48,051 bases of DNA from Sedimentisphaerales bacterium (GTDB lineage: Bacteria; Planctomycetota; Phycisphaerae; Sedimentisphaerales; Anaerobacaceae): positions 1-48,051 of the forward strand of contig JAFGDN010000022.1 of the NCBI GenBank assembly GCA_016932095.1, read 5' to 3'. Both the position numbers and the translations under genes were made by a program. How positions within the stretch are numbered: position 1 is the stretch's first letter; each line of letters begins with the position of its first letter. The notes beneath the pieces are model-generated. The model saw only the letters and a list, made by a program, of their open reading frames with translations. It was not told the DNA's origin and did not search any database. This document shows, piece by piece, positions 32,174 through 40,042 of this stretch.

Positions 32174-32380
32174 ATTTTTACGCTGAAAACGCAGATGACC
32201 ATAGATGGCCAAGGTTTTCGACATGGCTAAGTATGGCCACCTTCATTTTTAAGCTAAAAAACGTTGTATGCAGTAGTATGACATAGTATGCCTAACTATG
32301 ACCAAGTATAACCAACAACGATTTTTACGCTGAAAACGCACTTAGACAAACTTAGACACAGTTAGACAAGGTTAGATGCT
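32174..32380. repeat. Three modules of helically phased 10-bp repeats
   Basis: Each module starts with an A/T spacer: ATTTTTACGCTGAAAACGCA at 32174-32193, identical at 32321-32340, and a diverged form ATTTTTAAGCTAAAAAACG at 32245-32263. Each spacer is followed by short units repeated every 10 bp. Module 1 has ATG(A/G)C cores at 32195, 32205, 32223 and 32233. Module 2 has TATG cores at 32267, 32277, 32287 and 32297 and a TATA at 32307. Module 3 has TTAGAC at 32342, 32352 and 32362 and TTAGAT at 32372. Unit sequence differs between modules while the 10-bp period is kept. No reading frame or promoter explains this. The gap 31989-32495 also holds a terminator and the REP-like hairpin listed separately. 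Confidence 0.8.
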
Positions 32381-32428
32381 TGATACTCGATACTCGTAAA
32401 ATCCTAAAATCGAATCAAATCCTCCGCA

Positions 32429-32444
32429 GGCGGCTTGCCCCGCC
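32429..32444. repeat. Small REP-like GC hairpin
   Basis: GGCGG-CTTGCC-CCGCC forms a 5-bp GC stem in otherwise AT-rich DNA, about 50 bp past the decamer modules. It could be a scattered extragenic palindrome or a weak end signal for the minus-strand TPR operon. Confidence 0.3.
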
Positions 32445-32495
32445 GGTTTCTTTGGACAAAAAAATGGTATCTGTTTCCATTATTCACCCCATTAT

Positions 32496-32720
32496 TCACA
32501 GGTTGGAATAGGCATCTGCCAGCCAGGGCGCAACCAAGGTTACCTTTCCGAACTCCGTTACCGCGTCATTAAAATCATTGGCGCCTTCCTTGTTTTTCAG
32601 TGCCACTGCCCCTCGGGTCATAAATCGCTCTGCCTCTTTGGGTACTGCCGGTGCCGAGTTCATTTCCAGTGCAAGTTTAATGATTTTCTCACGCAGCGCC
32701 GTGTCCGCCGGGTTATCGCT
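32496..32720 (-). pseudogene. Truncated TPR gene fragment
   Basis: Directly behind the TPR gene, a minus-strand frame continues with homology to the neighbouring genes (LALEMNSAPAVPKEAERF, then TRGAVALKNKEG and a TEFGKVTL segment). It stops at PWLADAYSNL*, exactly where the 600-residue gene continues with GVVQDKAGRY. It has no signal peptide and no proper start, so it is the remnant of a duplicated copy cut at both ends. The formal open frame reaches to 32780, inside the upstream gene. Confidence 0.7.
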
Positions 32721-33603
32721 GTCGAACGAATGGCTTCCGTACGACATGGTGCGGAGGTTGCGTATCTTCTTCCTCAACAAAGATCATGTTACCGTCTTCG
32801 CTGATGAGAACATGCGCTTCCCCTTGTGTCACAATGAAGTTCCTGCTTCGCAAGGGCCATCGCCATATGCAATCGTTGAATATGGAGCCCTTTTTCGGCC
32901 CTCCATTCCAAGGATTGTCCCAGATCGAAAACTCAACCAGCTCATCACCATCAACTTTAAGGTAAAGATGATATGCGCGATCGGGCACTCGGTTCTCTCG
33001 CCACACCCTATCTCTTAGCGTTCCAGCCAATTCTCCCTCTTTGCTCCGTTCGGTCTCCTTTCGATGTTCTTCTTCAGTATTTTTTTTCGCCGTTGCTGCA
33101 GATTCTTTCGCCGCCTTTTTCTGTTTCGCCTCCAAGATATAAATCTCATCTTGTGCCGACCGTGCCTCCTTTTCCCCAGGATTCGTGGAGATATACAGAT
33201 TCAGCGCACCGATGGCCTCGTCGTACCGCTGGGCTGCCTTCAGTGCCACGGCAAGCTTCAGGTTGGCTTCAGGCCACCACGGTGCAGCCAACAACGCCTT
33301 ATTGAATTCTTCGATGGAATCATTAAAGTCCTTAATATTATTGGCGTCCTCGAACAGGGTGAGGGCCATTACGTAATGGCGTCTTGCCTCCTCAGGAATT
33401 GCCGGCGCCGGCTTCATCTCCAGCGCAAGTTTGATAATCTTTTCCCGCAAGGCGTTGTCATTCGGGTCCTTTTGAAGCTCGGCAATATATTGCTTAAGTG
33501 TTTCCTGCGGGTTGCCTACCTGTGCCCGCACGGGGCAAGCCAAAACAAGCATCATCCCAATGCTGAATGTTGATATTAATACAATTCTCGTTTTCTGTTT
33601 CAT
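32713..33603 (-). CDS. Exported TPR protein, last gene of a three-gene cluster
   Basis: The 296-residue protein has a signal peptide (IVLISTFSIGMMLVLACPVRAQ). A TPR-like region follows (about residues 25-150: LALEMKPAPAIPEEARRHY, FNKALLAAPWWPEANLKLAVALKAAQRYDEA). Then come a Lys/Glu-rich coil and a C-terminal domain of about 100 residues (RAYHLYLKVDGDELVEF). The block LALEMKPAP is shared with the upstream gene and with the truncated copy downstream. GAGGAG lies 6 bases before the ATG at 33603. It probably works at the cell envelope with its neighbours (inference). Confidence 0.8.
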   Translation of the reverse strand: MKQKTRIVLISTFSIGMMLVLACPVRAQVGNPQETLKQYIAELQKDPNDNALREKIIKLALEMKPAPAIPEEARRHYVMALTLFEDANNIKDFNDSIEEFNKALLAAPWWPEANLKLAVALKAAQRYDEAIGALNLYISTNPGEKEARSAQDEIYILEAKQKKAAKESAATAKKNTEEEHRKETERSKEGELAGTLRDRVWRENRVPDRAYHLYLKVDGDELVEFSIWDNPWNGGPKKGSIFNDCIWRWPLRSRNFIVTQGEAHVLISEDGNMIFVEEEDTQPPHHVVRKPFVRQR

Positions 33604-33636
33604 CGTGTGCTCCTCATTCAATAAGCAACAGCGTGG

Positions 33637-35439
33637 TTATTCCTTAATTAAAGTGCAGTCGACGGTACGGTCCTGCTTTCCGTCCTCCCTCCAAAAGCTA
33701 GGATAGGTGTATTTGATCCGTCTTTGATCAGAGCTTACATTAACAGAAATGTCAATCCATCTGCCTTGTTCGAATTGGTCTGGACTATTGCGCTGCCATC
33801 TTACTCTATCAGAAACTAAACATCTTAAGCCAAGCGGTTTTGTTCTGTCACCTTCAACGTAGGCCTCAACAATATCACCAGATTTGATGAACTCCACAGT
33901 TCTTGGGTTGAGGGTCATATGCATGTCGAACCTGGTACAATCTAATTTCTCCGTCAATGCCCAGCGACCCGATATCCATCCGTATCGTTCTTGTTCCCTG
34001 CGTTCAGTCTCCACCTTCTCCTTTGCCTTCTCCTGTTTATATTCAATCTCATAAATAAGTTTTTCAACGGCGTTTCTGTCAGCGGCAGCGGGCGCAGCTA
34101 AAAGGTATAGCTTCAAGCTCCTAATGGCCGGTTCATATCGACCTGCCTTGTCCTGCACTACCCCCAGGTTGGAATACGCATCTGCCAACCAGGGCGCAGC
34201 CAAGGTTACCTTTTCGAATTCCGTCACCGCATCATTAAAATCATCGGCGTCTTTTGCGTTTTTCAATGCCACTGCCCCTCGGGTCATAAACCGTTCTGCC
34301 TCTTTGGGGACTGCCGGCGCCGGCTTCATCTCCAGCGCAAGCTCGATAATCTTTTTACGCAGGATTGTCTCACGGTACTCCTGCAGTTTACCCTTGGTTT
34401 TCCCCTCATAAAGTTTAGTCATGATTTTGAAGTCGGCCATATACTGGTTGAACGCTTCATGCAATTTTCCGTCTTTTTTCAACTCATCTGCCGTAACCGG
34501 CGCGTTGATTTGTTTCAAGGCATCAGTTGCAGATTTTCTTGCGTATTCGGCTGGGTCGTAAAGCAAGTTGCGTAATGGCTCCGCTACACTGTTGTCACCT
34601 ATTTCTCCGAGGGCATCTGCCGCAGACCACCTTACGTCACTGTCACTATCCTCTAAAGCACGAATAAGGTCAGGAACCGACTCAGCATCTTTTATCTTTC
34701 CCAGCATATAAACTGCATTGCTTTTTCTGTGAGTATTGTCAGAATGTAATTGCTGACGAAAATACGAAATTACTTCCTGAGTCACAACCATAGTAGTATA
34801 CGAATTGGGATACTCGGTCAGCAGGTTGAATGAGGAAACCATCTGCTCGTAGGATTTCTCGTATTTTTTGAAGTTACCTTGAGGTGCTAGATATGTCAAA
34901 ACGTAAAATCCACTATTGACGGGGATGACTGTATAGGCATGTTCGCCGGGGAAGATAAGTTGCTGCACATCATCCCCGAACAAGTACCCAGGATGTTTTA
35001 CCTCGTGTTTTTCCGCAGTTACGACGAATCTCTTAGACCCTTTACCGTTGATATTAACATCATGAATGGTTTTTGCTGATTTGTTTCCTGTGGAAAGAGG
35101 GTTTATAGTTTGACTGCAATAGTCATTCCCATCTGCGTACATTTCAAGCCAACCATTGGGTAGTCGATGCGTTGCATATCTTGCATAGTAACGGATGTTT
35201 AGATTAAAAGCAGGTTCGGTTGGGTGTCTGAAATTGTCCTCGGTATAGTGGTATTGCTCGAAGTCGTGAGTTACTTTCCAGCCATCCGGGACAGAAACGC
35301 TGTAATTTCCGAACATCGAGGTGTAAGAGACAGATTTTGTCTCCGCAAGGCAGACGCCCGAGCACAGAAACACGACGGCCACACATAAAAAGATGACGCA
35401 GGTCTCAATAAACTGCACAATTTTCCCTTTTGGTATCAC
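33637..35439 (-). CDS. Exported HEAT/TPR protein, middle gene of the cluster
   Basis: The 600-residue protein starts at a GTG at 35439 (AAAGGG upstream) with a signal segment (CVIFLCVAVVFLCSGVCLAE). Its parts in order are: an N-terminal domain of about 170 residues resembling fold families for exported stress proteins, and two HEAT-like repeats (LGKIKDAESVPDLIRALED, ADALGEIGDNSVAEPLRNL). Next is a TPR block (KKIIELALEMKPAPAVPKEA, ADAYSNLGVVQDKAGRYEPA), and last a C-terminal beta-rich domain. The TPR block is the source of the homology to the truncated copy at 32496. The gene sits 21 bases after the DnaJ-zinc-finger gene stop. No catalytic motif is seen, which suggests an adaptor or scaffold. 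Confidence 0.78.
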   Translation of the reverse strand: MIPKGKIVQFIETCVIFLCVAVVFLCSGVCLAETKSVSYTSMFGNYSVSVPDGWKVTHDFEQYHYTEDNFRHPTEPAFNLNIRYYARYATHRLPNGWLEMYADGNDYCSQTINPLSTGNKSAKTIHDVNINGKGSKRFVVTAEKHEVKHPGYLFGDDVQQLIFPGEHAYTVIPVNSGFYVLTYLAPQGNFKKYEKSYEQMVSSFNLLTEYPNSYTTMVVTQEVISYFRQQLHSDNTHRKSNAVYMLGKIKDAESVPDLIRALEDSDSDVRWSAADALGEIGDNSVAEPLRNLLYDPAEYARKSATDALKQINAPVTADELKKDGKLHEAFNQYMADFKIMTKLYEGKTKGKLQEYRETILRKKIIELALEMKPAPAVPKEAERFMTRGAVALKNAKDADDFNDAVTEFEKVTLAAPWLADAYSNLGVVQDKAGRYEPAIRSLKLYLLAAPAAADRNAVEKLIYEIEYKQEKAKEKVETERREQERYGWISGRWALTEKLDCTRFDMHMTLNPRTVEFIKSGDIVEAYVEGDRTKPLGLRCLVSDRVRWQRNSPDQFEQGRWIDISVNVSSDQRRIKYTYPSFWREDGKQDRTVDCTLIKE

Positions 35440-35460
35440 GGCTTTTTCCCTTTCATAGAT

Positions 35461-36966
35461 TTAGTACTCTTTTTCTTTCTGCTTGTTTACTTTGGCTCGC
35501 CCAAGTTCCACACCTTCGAGATAAGAAAGGGTGTTCTCGATGTTGCGCTGGCCGGGACTAATGGCCTGGGCCTCCTTCAGGACGCGAATTGCCTCGGCAA
35601 AGTTGCCCTTGAAAATGAATGGCACGCAGGTATCGGCTTTTCTTAGCGCCTGCGCCTCCCGTTCCTTTTGTTCTCGGTCTCTTTGGTTATTCTGCCCTTG
35701 CGCTTCGGCTCGCCCAACTTCCACACCTTCGAGATAAGAGAGGGTGTTCTCGATGTTGAATTGGCCGGGACTTATGGCTTGCGCATCCTTCAAGATACGA
35801 ATCGCCTCGGCATAATTCCCCTTGAAAATGAACGGCACACAGGTGTCGGCCTTTCTTAATGCCCGTTCCTCCCGTTCCTTCTGTTCCCGGCTCTGGCTAC
35901 TGCTTCTCTCCTGCTCCAGAAACATGCCGTAGGCAATGCTGCTGGCGTCGCGGATTTCCGGGTCTTGCGGACAGAGTTGGTGCGCTTCCCTGAGCCACAG
36001 GGCGGGCAGTGCTGCATATTGTGGATAGGCCGCGATTTGCGCCGTGGCCCTGGCTGCCATTTCCCTAGCCGCTCGGCATCGTTCTTCCAGATTCGTTTGT
36101 TCGCGCGTTTTTATCATGTGTTGGGCCAGGTAAAGCCCATCGCGAACCACAGGGTCTTGTGGACGCTCCTTGCACGCCTGCTCGAAATATTTCACCGCTG
36201 TGTAAGGGTCATGCCTTTTGAGACATTCATAACCCTCCTTGTAATTGGTGTTCTTGTACGTCTCAGGGTCAAGTTGGGCCGCGAATACCCGCTCTTTGCC
36301 TCTCACGACGTACGGGTCAACAATAATAGGCCTGTTCGGGTCCAAATGCCGTAAATCAACCAGTGAAGAATCAACCGGCGCAGGCGACGTTGAGTCCTCA
36401 ATCCCCTTGAGTCCGAGGTCGCCTGTTCCCATTTCCCCAATCCCCTTTAGCCCCAGGGTGTTGTTCATGTCGATACACTTAAGCCCGAGTTCATTCTCCG
36501 CAATCCCCTTCAAGCACCTCAATGCTTCCTGTTTTGCATCGTTGAACCGTTTTGCCTCTTCCTGTTCCTTCTTGCGCTGTTCTGCAAGCGCTCTTTGTCT
36601 TTCGGCCTCGGAATTGCGCGAAGCGGCCTGGTTGGAGGAGGGTTGATTGGATGTTGAAGACTGCTGTGATTGCACCTGGCCCGTGCCTCCACAGGTCGGA
36701 CACCGTATCCGTTTGGTGCCGGGCGAGCCGGGGCTAAAGGGATTCCGTTTGGCCGGCCGACCGCCGCACCTCGGGCATCCGTCATACGCACGCAAGCCAT
36801 TTACAACAACATATGTGGTTCCTACACCCGTGCCTCCACAATCAGGACAAGATATAAAGCCGCTGCCCCCGCAAGCTGGGCATAATTCTGCGAAGCAGCA
36901 AGCTTGTTGCCAAGTGATGAAGAGAGCAACCACCAAAGAAAAGAGCGGCAAATACCGAACTCTCAT
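35461..36966 (-). CDS. Exported protein with DnaJ-type zinc fingers and TPR-like repeats
   Basis: The 501-residue protein starts at the ATG at 36966, six bases after a strong AGGAGGG. A signal peptide (YLPLFSLVVALFITWQQACC) is followed by four CxxCGG knuckles at about residues 29-32, 40-43, 64-67 and 89-92. These are the DnaJ central zinc-finger pattern, normally cytoplasmic, here on an exported protein. After a Gln/Ser linker and a Lys/Glu coil come four LKxI repeats (LGLKGI) and TPR-like helices. Two 71-residue C-terminal repeats (ADTCVPFIFKGN, ENTLSYLEGVE) close the protein. No J domain is present. It is the first gene of the cluster; the promoter is not certain. Confidence 0.8.
   Translation of the reverse strand: MRVRYLPLFSLVVALFITWQQACCFAELCPACGGSGFISCPDCGGTGVGTTYVVVNGLRAYDGCPRCGGRPAKRNPFSPGSPGTKRIRCPTCGGTGQVQSQQSSTSNQPSSNQAASRNSEAERQRALAEQRKKEQEEAKRFNDAKQEALRCLKGIAENELGLKCIDMNNTLGLKGIGEMGTGDLGLKGIEDSTSPAPVDSSLVDLRHLDPNRPIIVDPYVVRGKERVFAAQLDPETYKNTNYKEGYECLKRHDPYTAVKYFEQACKERPQDPVVRDGLYLAQHMIKTREQTNLEERCRAAREMAARATAQIAAYPQYAALPALWLREAHQLCPQDPEIRDASSIAYGMFLEQERSSSQSREQKEREERALRKADTCVPFIFKGNYAEAIRILKDAQAISPGQFNIENTLSYLEGVEVGRAEAQGQNNQRDREQKEREAQALRKADTCVPFIFKGNFAEAIRVLKEAQAISPGQRNIENTLSYLEGVELGRAKVNKQKEKEY
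35511..35892. repeat. 213-bp tandem repeat inside the DnaJ-zinc-finger gene
   Basis: The stretch beginning caccttcgag at 35511 recurs at 35724, a 213-bp (71-codon) offset, with high identity to about 35892. It encodes the two C-terminal repeat units of the protein and points to recent duplication. Confidence 0.75.
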
Positions 36967-37270
36967 AGTTATCCCTCCTAATAGTTTCACTATAAAAACC
37001 CCGTCAATTTGTTGTTCGTATAGCATCCCCCTGCTGCATAGTAAATAATCGTCTAAATTGCCTGGGAAGATGATTAAAAAGTAATAAAATAAGAAGGGAA
37101 AATGGTGAGGAAATCCGCCTGCCCACCCACGTCAGATGAAAGGCGGACGAGAAGGTAAGAGGCAAAATTGCAACTCTTCTTCGAACGGGATATAAAGCAG
37201 ACCGCTCGTCCCTTCGATTCCACTCATGTTGGGTTCCGCCTGGTGTGGATTATCCCGACAAATCGGAGGA
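36967..37270. other. Gap between the TPR cluster and polA
   Basis: The 304-base gap has no gene I can support. It contains a 7-bp inverted repeat TCCGCCT/AGGCGGA at 37114-37147 with a 20-base loop. This might stop polA transcripts but has no good T run on the minus strand. A weak TTTACT-17-TATACG pair on the minus strand may start the TPR cluster. Confidence 0.35.
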
Positions 37271-40009
37271 TTATTTTTCTCCTAACCAGCTTGGGCCGTA
37301 GGTAATATCGACTTTCAGGGGAACGTCTAACTTTATCGCGGAGGTCATCTCGTATGAAATCCACTTGGCGTGGCGTTCGGCCTCGGCTGTAGGCAGCTCG
37401 AAGACCAGCTCGTCGTGGACCTGGAGGAGCATTTTTACGGGAAGATTTTCGGCCTCGATTTTTCGCTGGATATTGACCATCGCGACCTTGATTAAATCGG
37501 CGGCGGAACCCTGAATGACGGTATTAACGGCCAATCGGCGGGCCTGTGCCCGTTTGCCGGGATTTGGGCCGGTCAGGTTAAGGATATTTCGCCTTCGCCC
37601 AAGAATCGTCTCGGCGTAGCCGGTTTTTTGGGTCTGCTCGACGACACCATCCATAAAATCACGAATCGAGCTGTATCGGGCAAAATAGTCGTCGATGAAT
37701 TTTTTGGCCTCCTGCGGCGTCAGGCCGGTGGTATTGGCAAGGCCAAGCGCTCCCTGCCCGTAAATTATGCCGAAATTTACGGCCTTACAGCGTGAACGCA
37801 TCTCGGAAGTTACTTTTTCAATTGGAACGTTAAAAATTTGCGAGGCGACAAAACGGTGAATATCCATATCGGCGGCGAAGGCCTCCCGCAGGGCCTTATC
37901 TTTTGAAAAATGAGCCAAAAGGCGAAGCTCGATTTGCGAGTAATCGGCGCTGAGGATACAATCGGTCTTGTTTTTGGGGACAAACGCGGAACGGATTTTA
38001 CTGCCCAAAGGCGTGCGGATTGGGATATTTTGCAGGTTCGGGTCGCTGGAGCTTAATCGGCCTGTGGCAGTTACGGTCTGGTTGAAAGAGGCGTGCACCC
38101 GTCCGGTTTTGCGGTTTATGAGCGTGCCTAATTTATCGACATAGGTATTTTTCAATTTGCTCAGCGTGCGATATTCGAGAATCAAATTAATAATCGGGTG
38201 CTCGCCGGCAAGCTCTTCGAGAACAGCAGCATCAGTGCTTTGGCCTGTTTTGCCGAGGCGGACGGGTTTCAGACCGAGCCGGCTGAAAAGGATTTCGGCA
38301 AGCTGTTTGGGCGAGTCGATATTGAACGGCGTGCCGGCCGTCGTGTAAATCTCGTCAACTACCCGGTTAAGCGAACCGGTAATATCCTCCGACATATCCC
38401 TCAGAAGCTGCGTATCGAGCGATACGCCGTTGTATTCCATCTCCGCAAGGACCGATACCAACGGCATCTCGACCTCGTAAAACAGTTTCTTTATCCCAGG
38501 CTGGCTTTCGAGACGCCGGTCAAGATAGTGATATACCTGTAAGGTCATATCGGCGTCCTCGGCAGAGTATTCACAGGCCGAGGCGGTATCGACCATATCG
38601 AACGTGATTTGGTTTTTGCCTTTGCCGATTAGCGAGGAAATCGGTATTGACCGATAATTTAGAAAATCAAGGGCCATATTATCGAGGGAATGGCTTTGCC
38701 GTTGCGGGTCGAGACAATACGAGGCGACCATCGTATCGAAATAGACCCCCTTCAGGAGAAGGCCGGCATTTCGCAAAACAAGGATGTCGTATTTGAAGTT
38801 TTGCCCGATTTTTTTTACGGCAGGGTCGATAAGAATCGGCGATAGCTTATCCCGCACGTCCGCCAGAGACAGTCGTTTAGCCCCCATCGGCGCTCTAACG
38901 GCAAGGTAAAAACCGGTTTTTGGCTTCCAGGAAAAGCTGATACCTACGAGGTCCGCCCGCATCGGGAATAATGATGTGCTCTCGGTATCGATTGAAAACA
39001 ATTGCTGCTTTTTCAGCTTTTCGAGAAACGAATCGAATTTTTCCTGTGTGTCGATGAGCCGATAGTCGTGGCCGGCGGTCGCGGCGGAATCAAAATTATC
39101 GACCGGCCCGAATAATGATTGCGATTTTACGGTAACAGCCGGTTTTTCCGTTGCCGAAAGACCCATTTGCCCGATTATGCGTGCAAATCCAAGCTCGTTG
39201 AAAATTTGCGTCAGCTTCGCCGAGTCAAAGGGCTTGAGCGTGAAGCCCTTTTCGTCGATATCAAGCGGCATATCGCAATCAATCGTTACCAGCCGTTTGC
39301 TCAGGTCGATTACATCTTTCGATTTGCGCAGGTTATCGCCGCGCTTGCCTTTGATTTCATCGGCATGCGCCAGCAGGTTTTCAAGAGAGCCGTATTTTTG
39401 AATCCATTCAAGGGCGGTTTTAGGCCCGACATCGGCCACCCCCGGCACGTTATCCGAGGCATCGCCCTGAAGCGCAAGAACATCGAGGAACTGCCCAGGC
39501 GACATTTTCATTTCTTCGGACATCCGGGCTATATCGAATTCTTTATCCGTCTTGACGTCGAATGCGCGGATACGCTCGTCGAGAAGCTGGAGAACGTCTT
39601 TATCCTTCGAGCATATATACACGTCAATGCCCTGTTTCGACGCCTTTTTTGCAAGCGTCCCTATTATGTCGTCGGCCTCGAAACCATCCACACGCAGGAC
39701 GGGGATATTCATCGCCGACAGGATTTGCTCGATTCTTCGTATCTGCACGGGCATATCATCGGGCATTGGGGGGCGTTGTGCCTTGTATTCCGTGTAAATT
39801 TCGTGCCTAAAAGTAGGCGCGATGCTATCCATCGCAACGACGAGCATATCGGGCTTTTGGTTCTTAATCAGGCCCAGGACGGCCGTGGTGAAAATATACG
39901 CGGCCTTTGTCGGCTCACCGGCGGGGCTTGTCAGCCGCTGTCTCATCGGGGCAAAATACGCGGCATAAATATGAGCGTGACCATCGATTATGTAAAGCGT
40001 TTTCGGCAT
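37271..40009 (-). CDS. polA: DNA polymerase I
   Basis: The 912-residue protein fills gaps and removes primers. Its domains in order are: the 5'-3' exonuclease (YIIDGHAHIYAAYFA start, GFEADDIIGTLA, ALQGDASDNVPGV), and the 3'-5' exonuclease. The latter looks intact: FSIDTEST (DxE), GQNFKYDILVL and YSAEDADM carry the metal residues. The polymerase domain has motif A DYSQIELR near residue 690, motif B RCKAVNFGIIYG near 740 and motif C VHDELVFEL near 865. The ATG at 40009 lies 33 bases after the stop of the glycosyltransferase-like gene, which may share its promoter. Confidence 0.96.
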   Translation of the reverse strand: MPKTLYIIDGHAHIYAAYFAPMRQRLTSPAGEPTKAAYIFTTAVLGLIKNQKPDMLVVAMDSIAPTFRHEIYTEYKAQRPPMPDDMPVQIRRIEQILSAMNIPVLRVDGFEADDIIGTLAKKASKQGIDVYICSKDKDVLQLLDERIRAFDVKTDKEFDIARMSEEMKMSPGQFLDVLALQGDASDNVPGVADVGPKTALEWIQKYGSLENLLAHADEIKGKRGDNLRKSKDVIDLSKRLVTIDCDMPLDIDEKGFTLKPFDSAKLTQIFNELGFARIIGQMGLSATEKPAVTVKSQSLFGPVDNFDSAATAGHDYRLIDTQEKFDSFLEKLKKQQLFSIDTESTSLFPMRADLVGISFSWKPKTGFYLAVRAPMGAKRLSLADVRDKLSPILIDPAVKKIGQNFKYDILVLRNAGLLLKGVYFDTMVASYCLDPQRQSHSLDNMALDFLNYRSIPISSLIGKGKNQITFDMVDTASACEYSAEDADMTLQVYHYLDRRLESQPGIKKLFYEVEMPLVSVLAEMEYNGVSLDTQLLRDMSEDITGSLNRVVDEIYTTAGTPFNIDSPKQLAEILFSRLGLKPVRLGKTGQSTDAAVLEELAGEHPIINLILEYRTLSKLKNTYVDKLGTLINRKTGRVHASFNQTVTATGRLSSSDPNLQNIPIRTPLGSKIRSAFVPKNKTDCILSADYSQIELRLLAHFSKDKALREAFAADMDIHRFVASQIFNVPIEKVTSEMRSRCKAVNFGIIYGQGALGLANTTGLTPQEAKKFIDDYFARYSSIRDFMDGVVEQTQKTGYAETILGRRRNILNLTGPNPGKRAQARRLAVNTVIQGSAADLIKVAMVNIQRKIEAENLPVKMLLQVHDELVFELPTAEAERHAKWISYEMTSAIKLDVPLKVDITYGPSWLGEK

Positions 40010-40042
40010 CGCATAGGACTGTATTTCGCGGAGACAATTCTG

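Noticed and set aside
32174-32380. Decamer modules as a CRISPR array
   Set aside because: Units are 10 bp with no constant repeat of 20-40 bp between unique spacers, and no cas gene is in the window.
37114-37147. TCCGCCT inverted repeat as a strong polA terminator
   Set aside because: 7-bp stem with a 20-base loop and no adequate T run on the minus strand.
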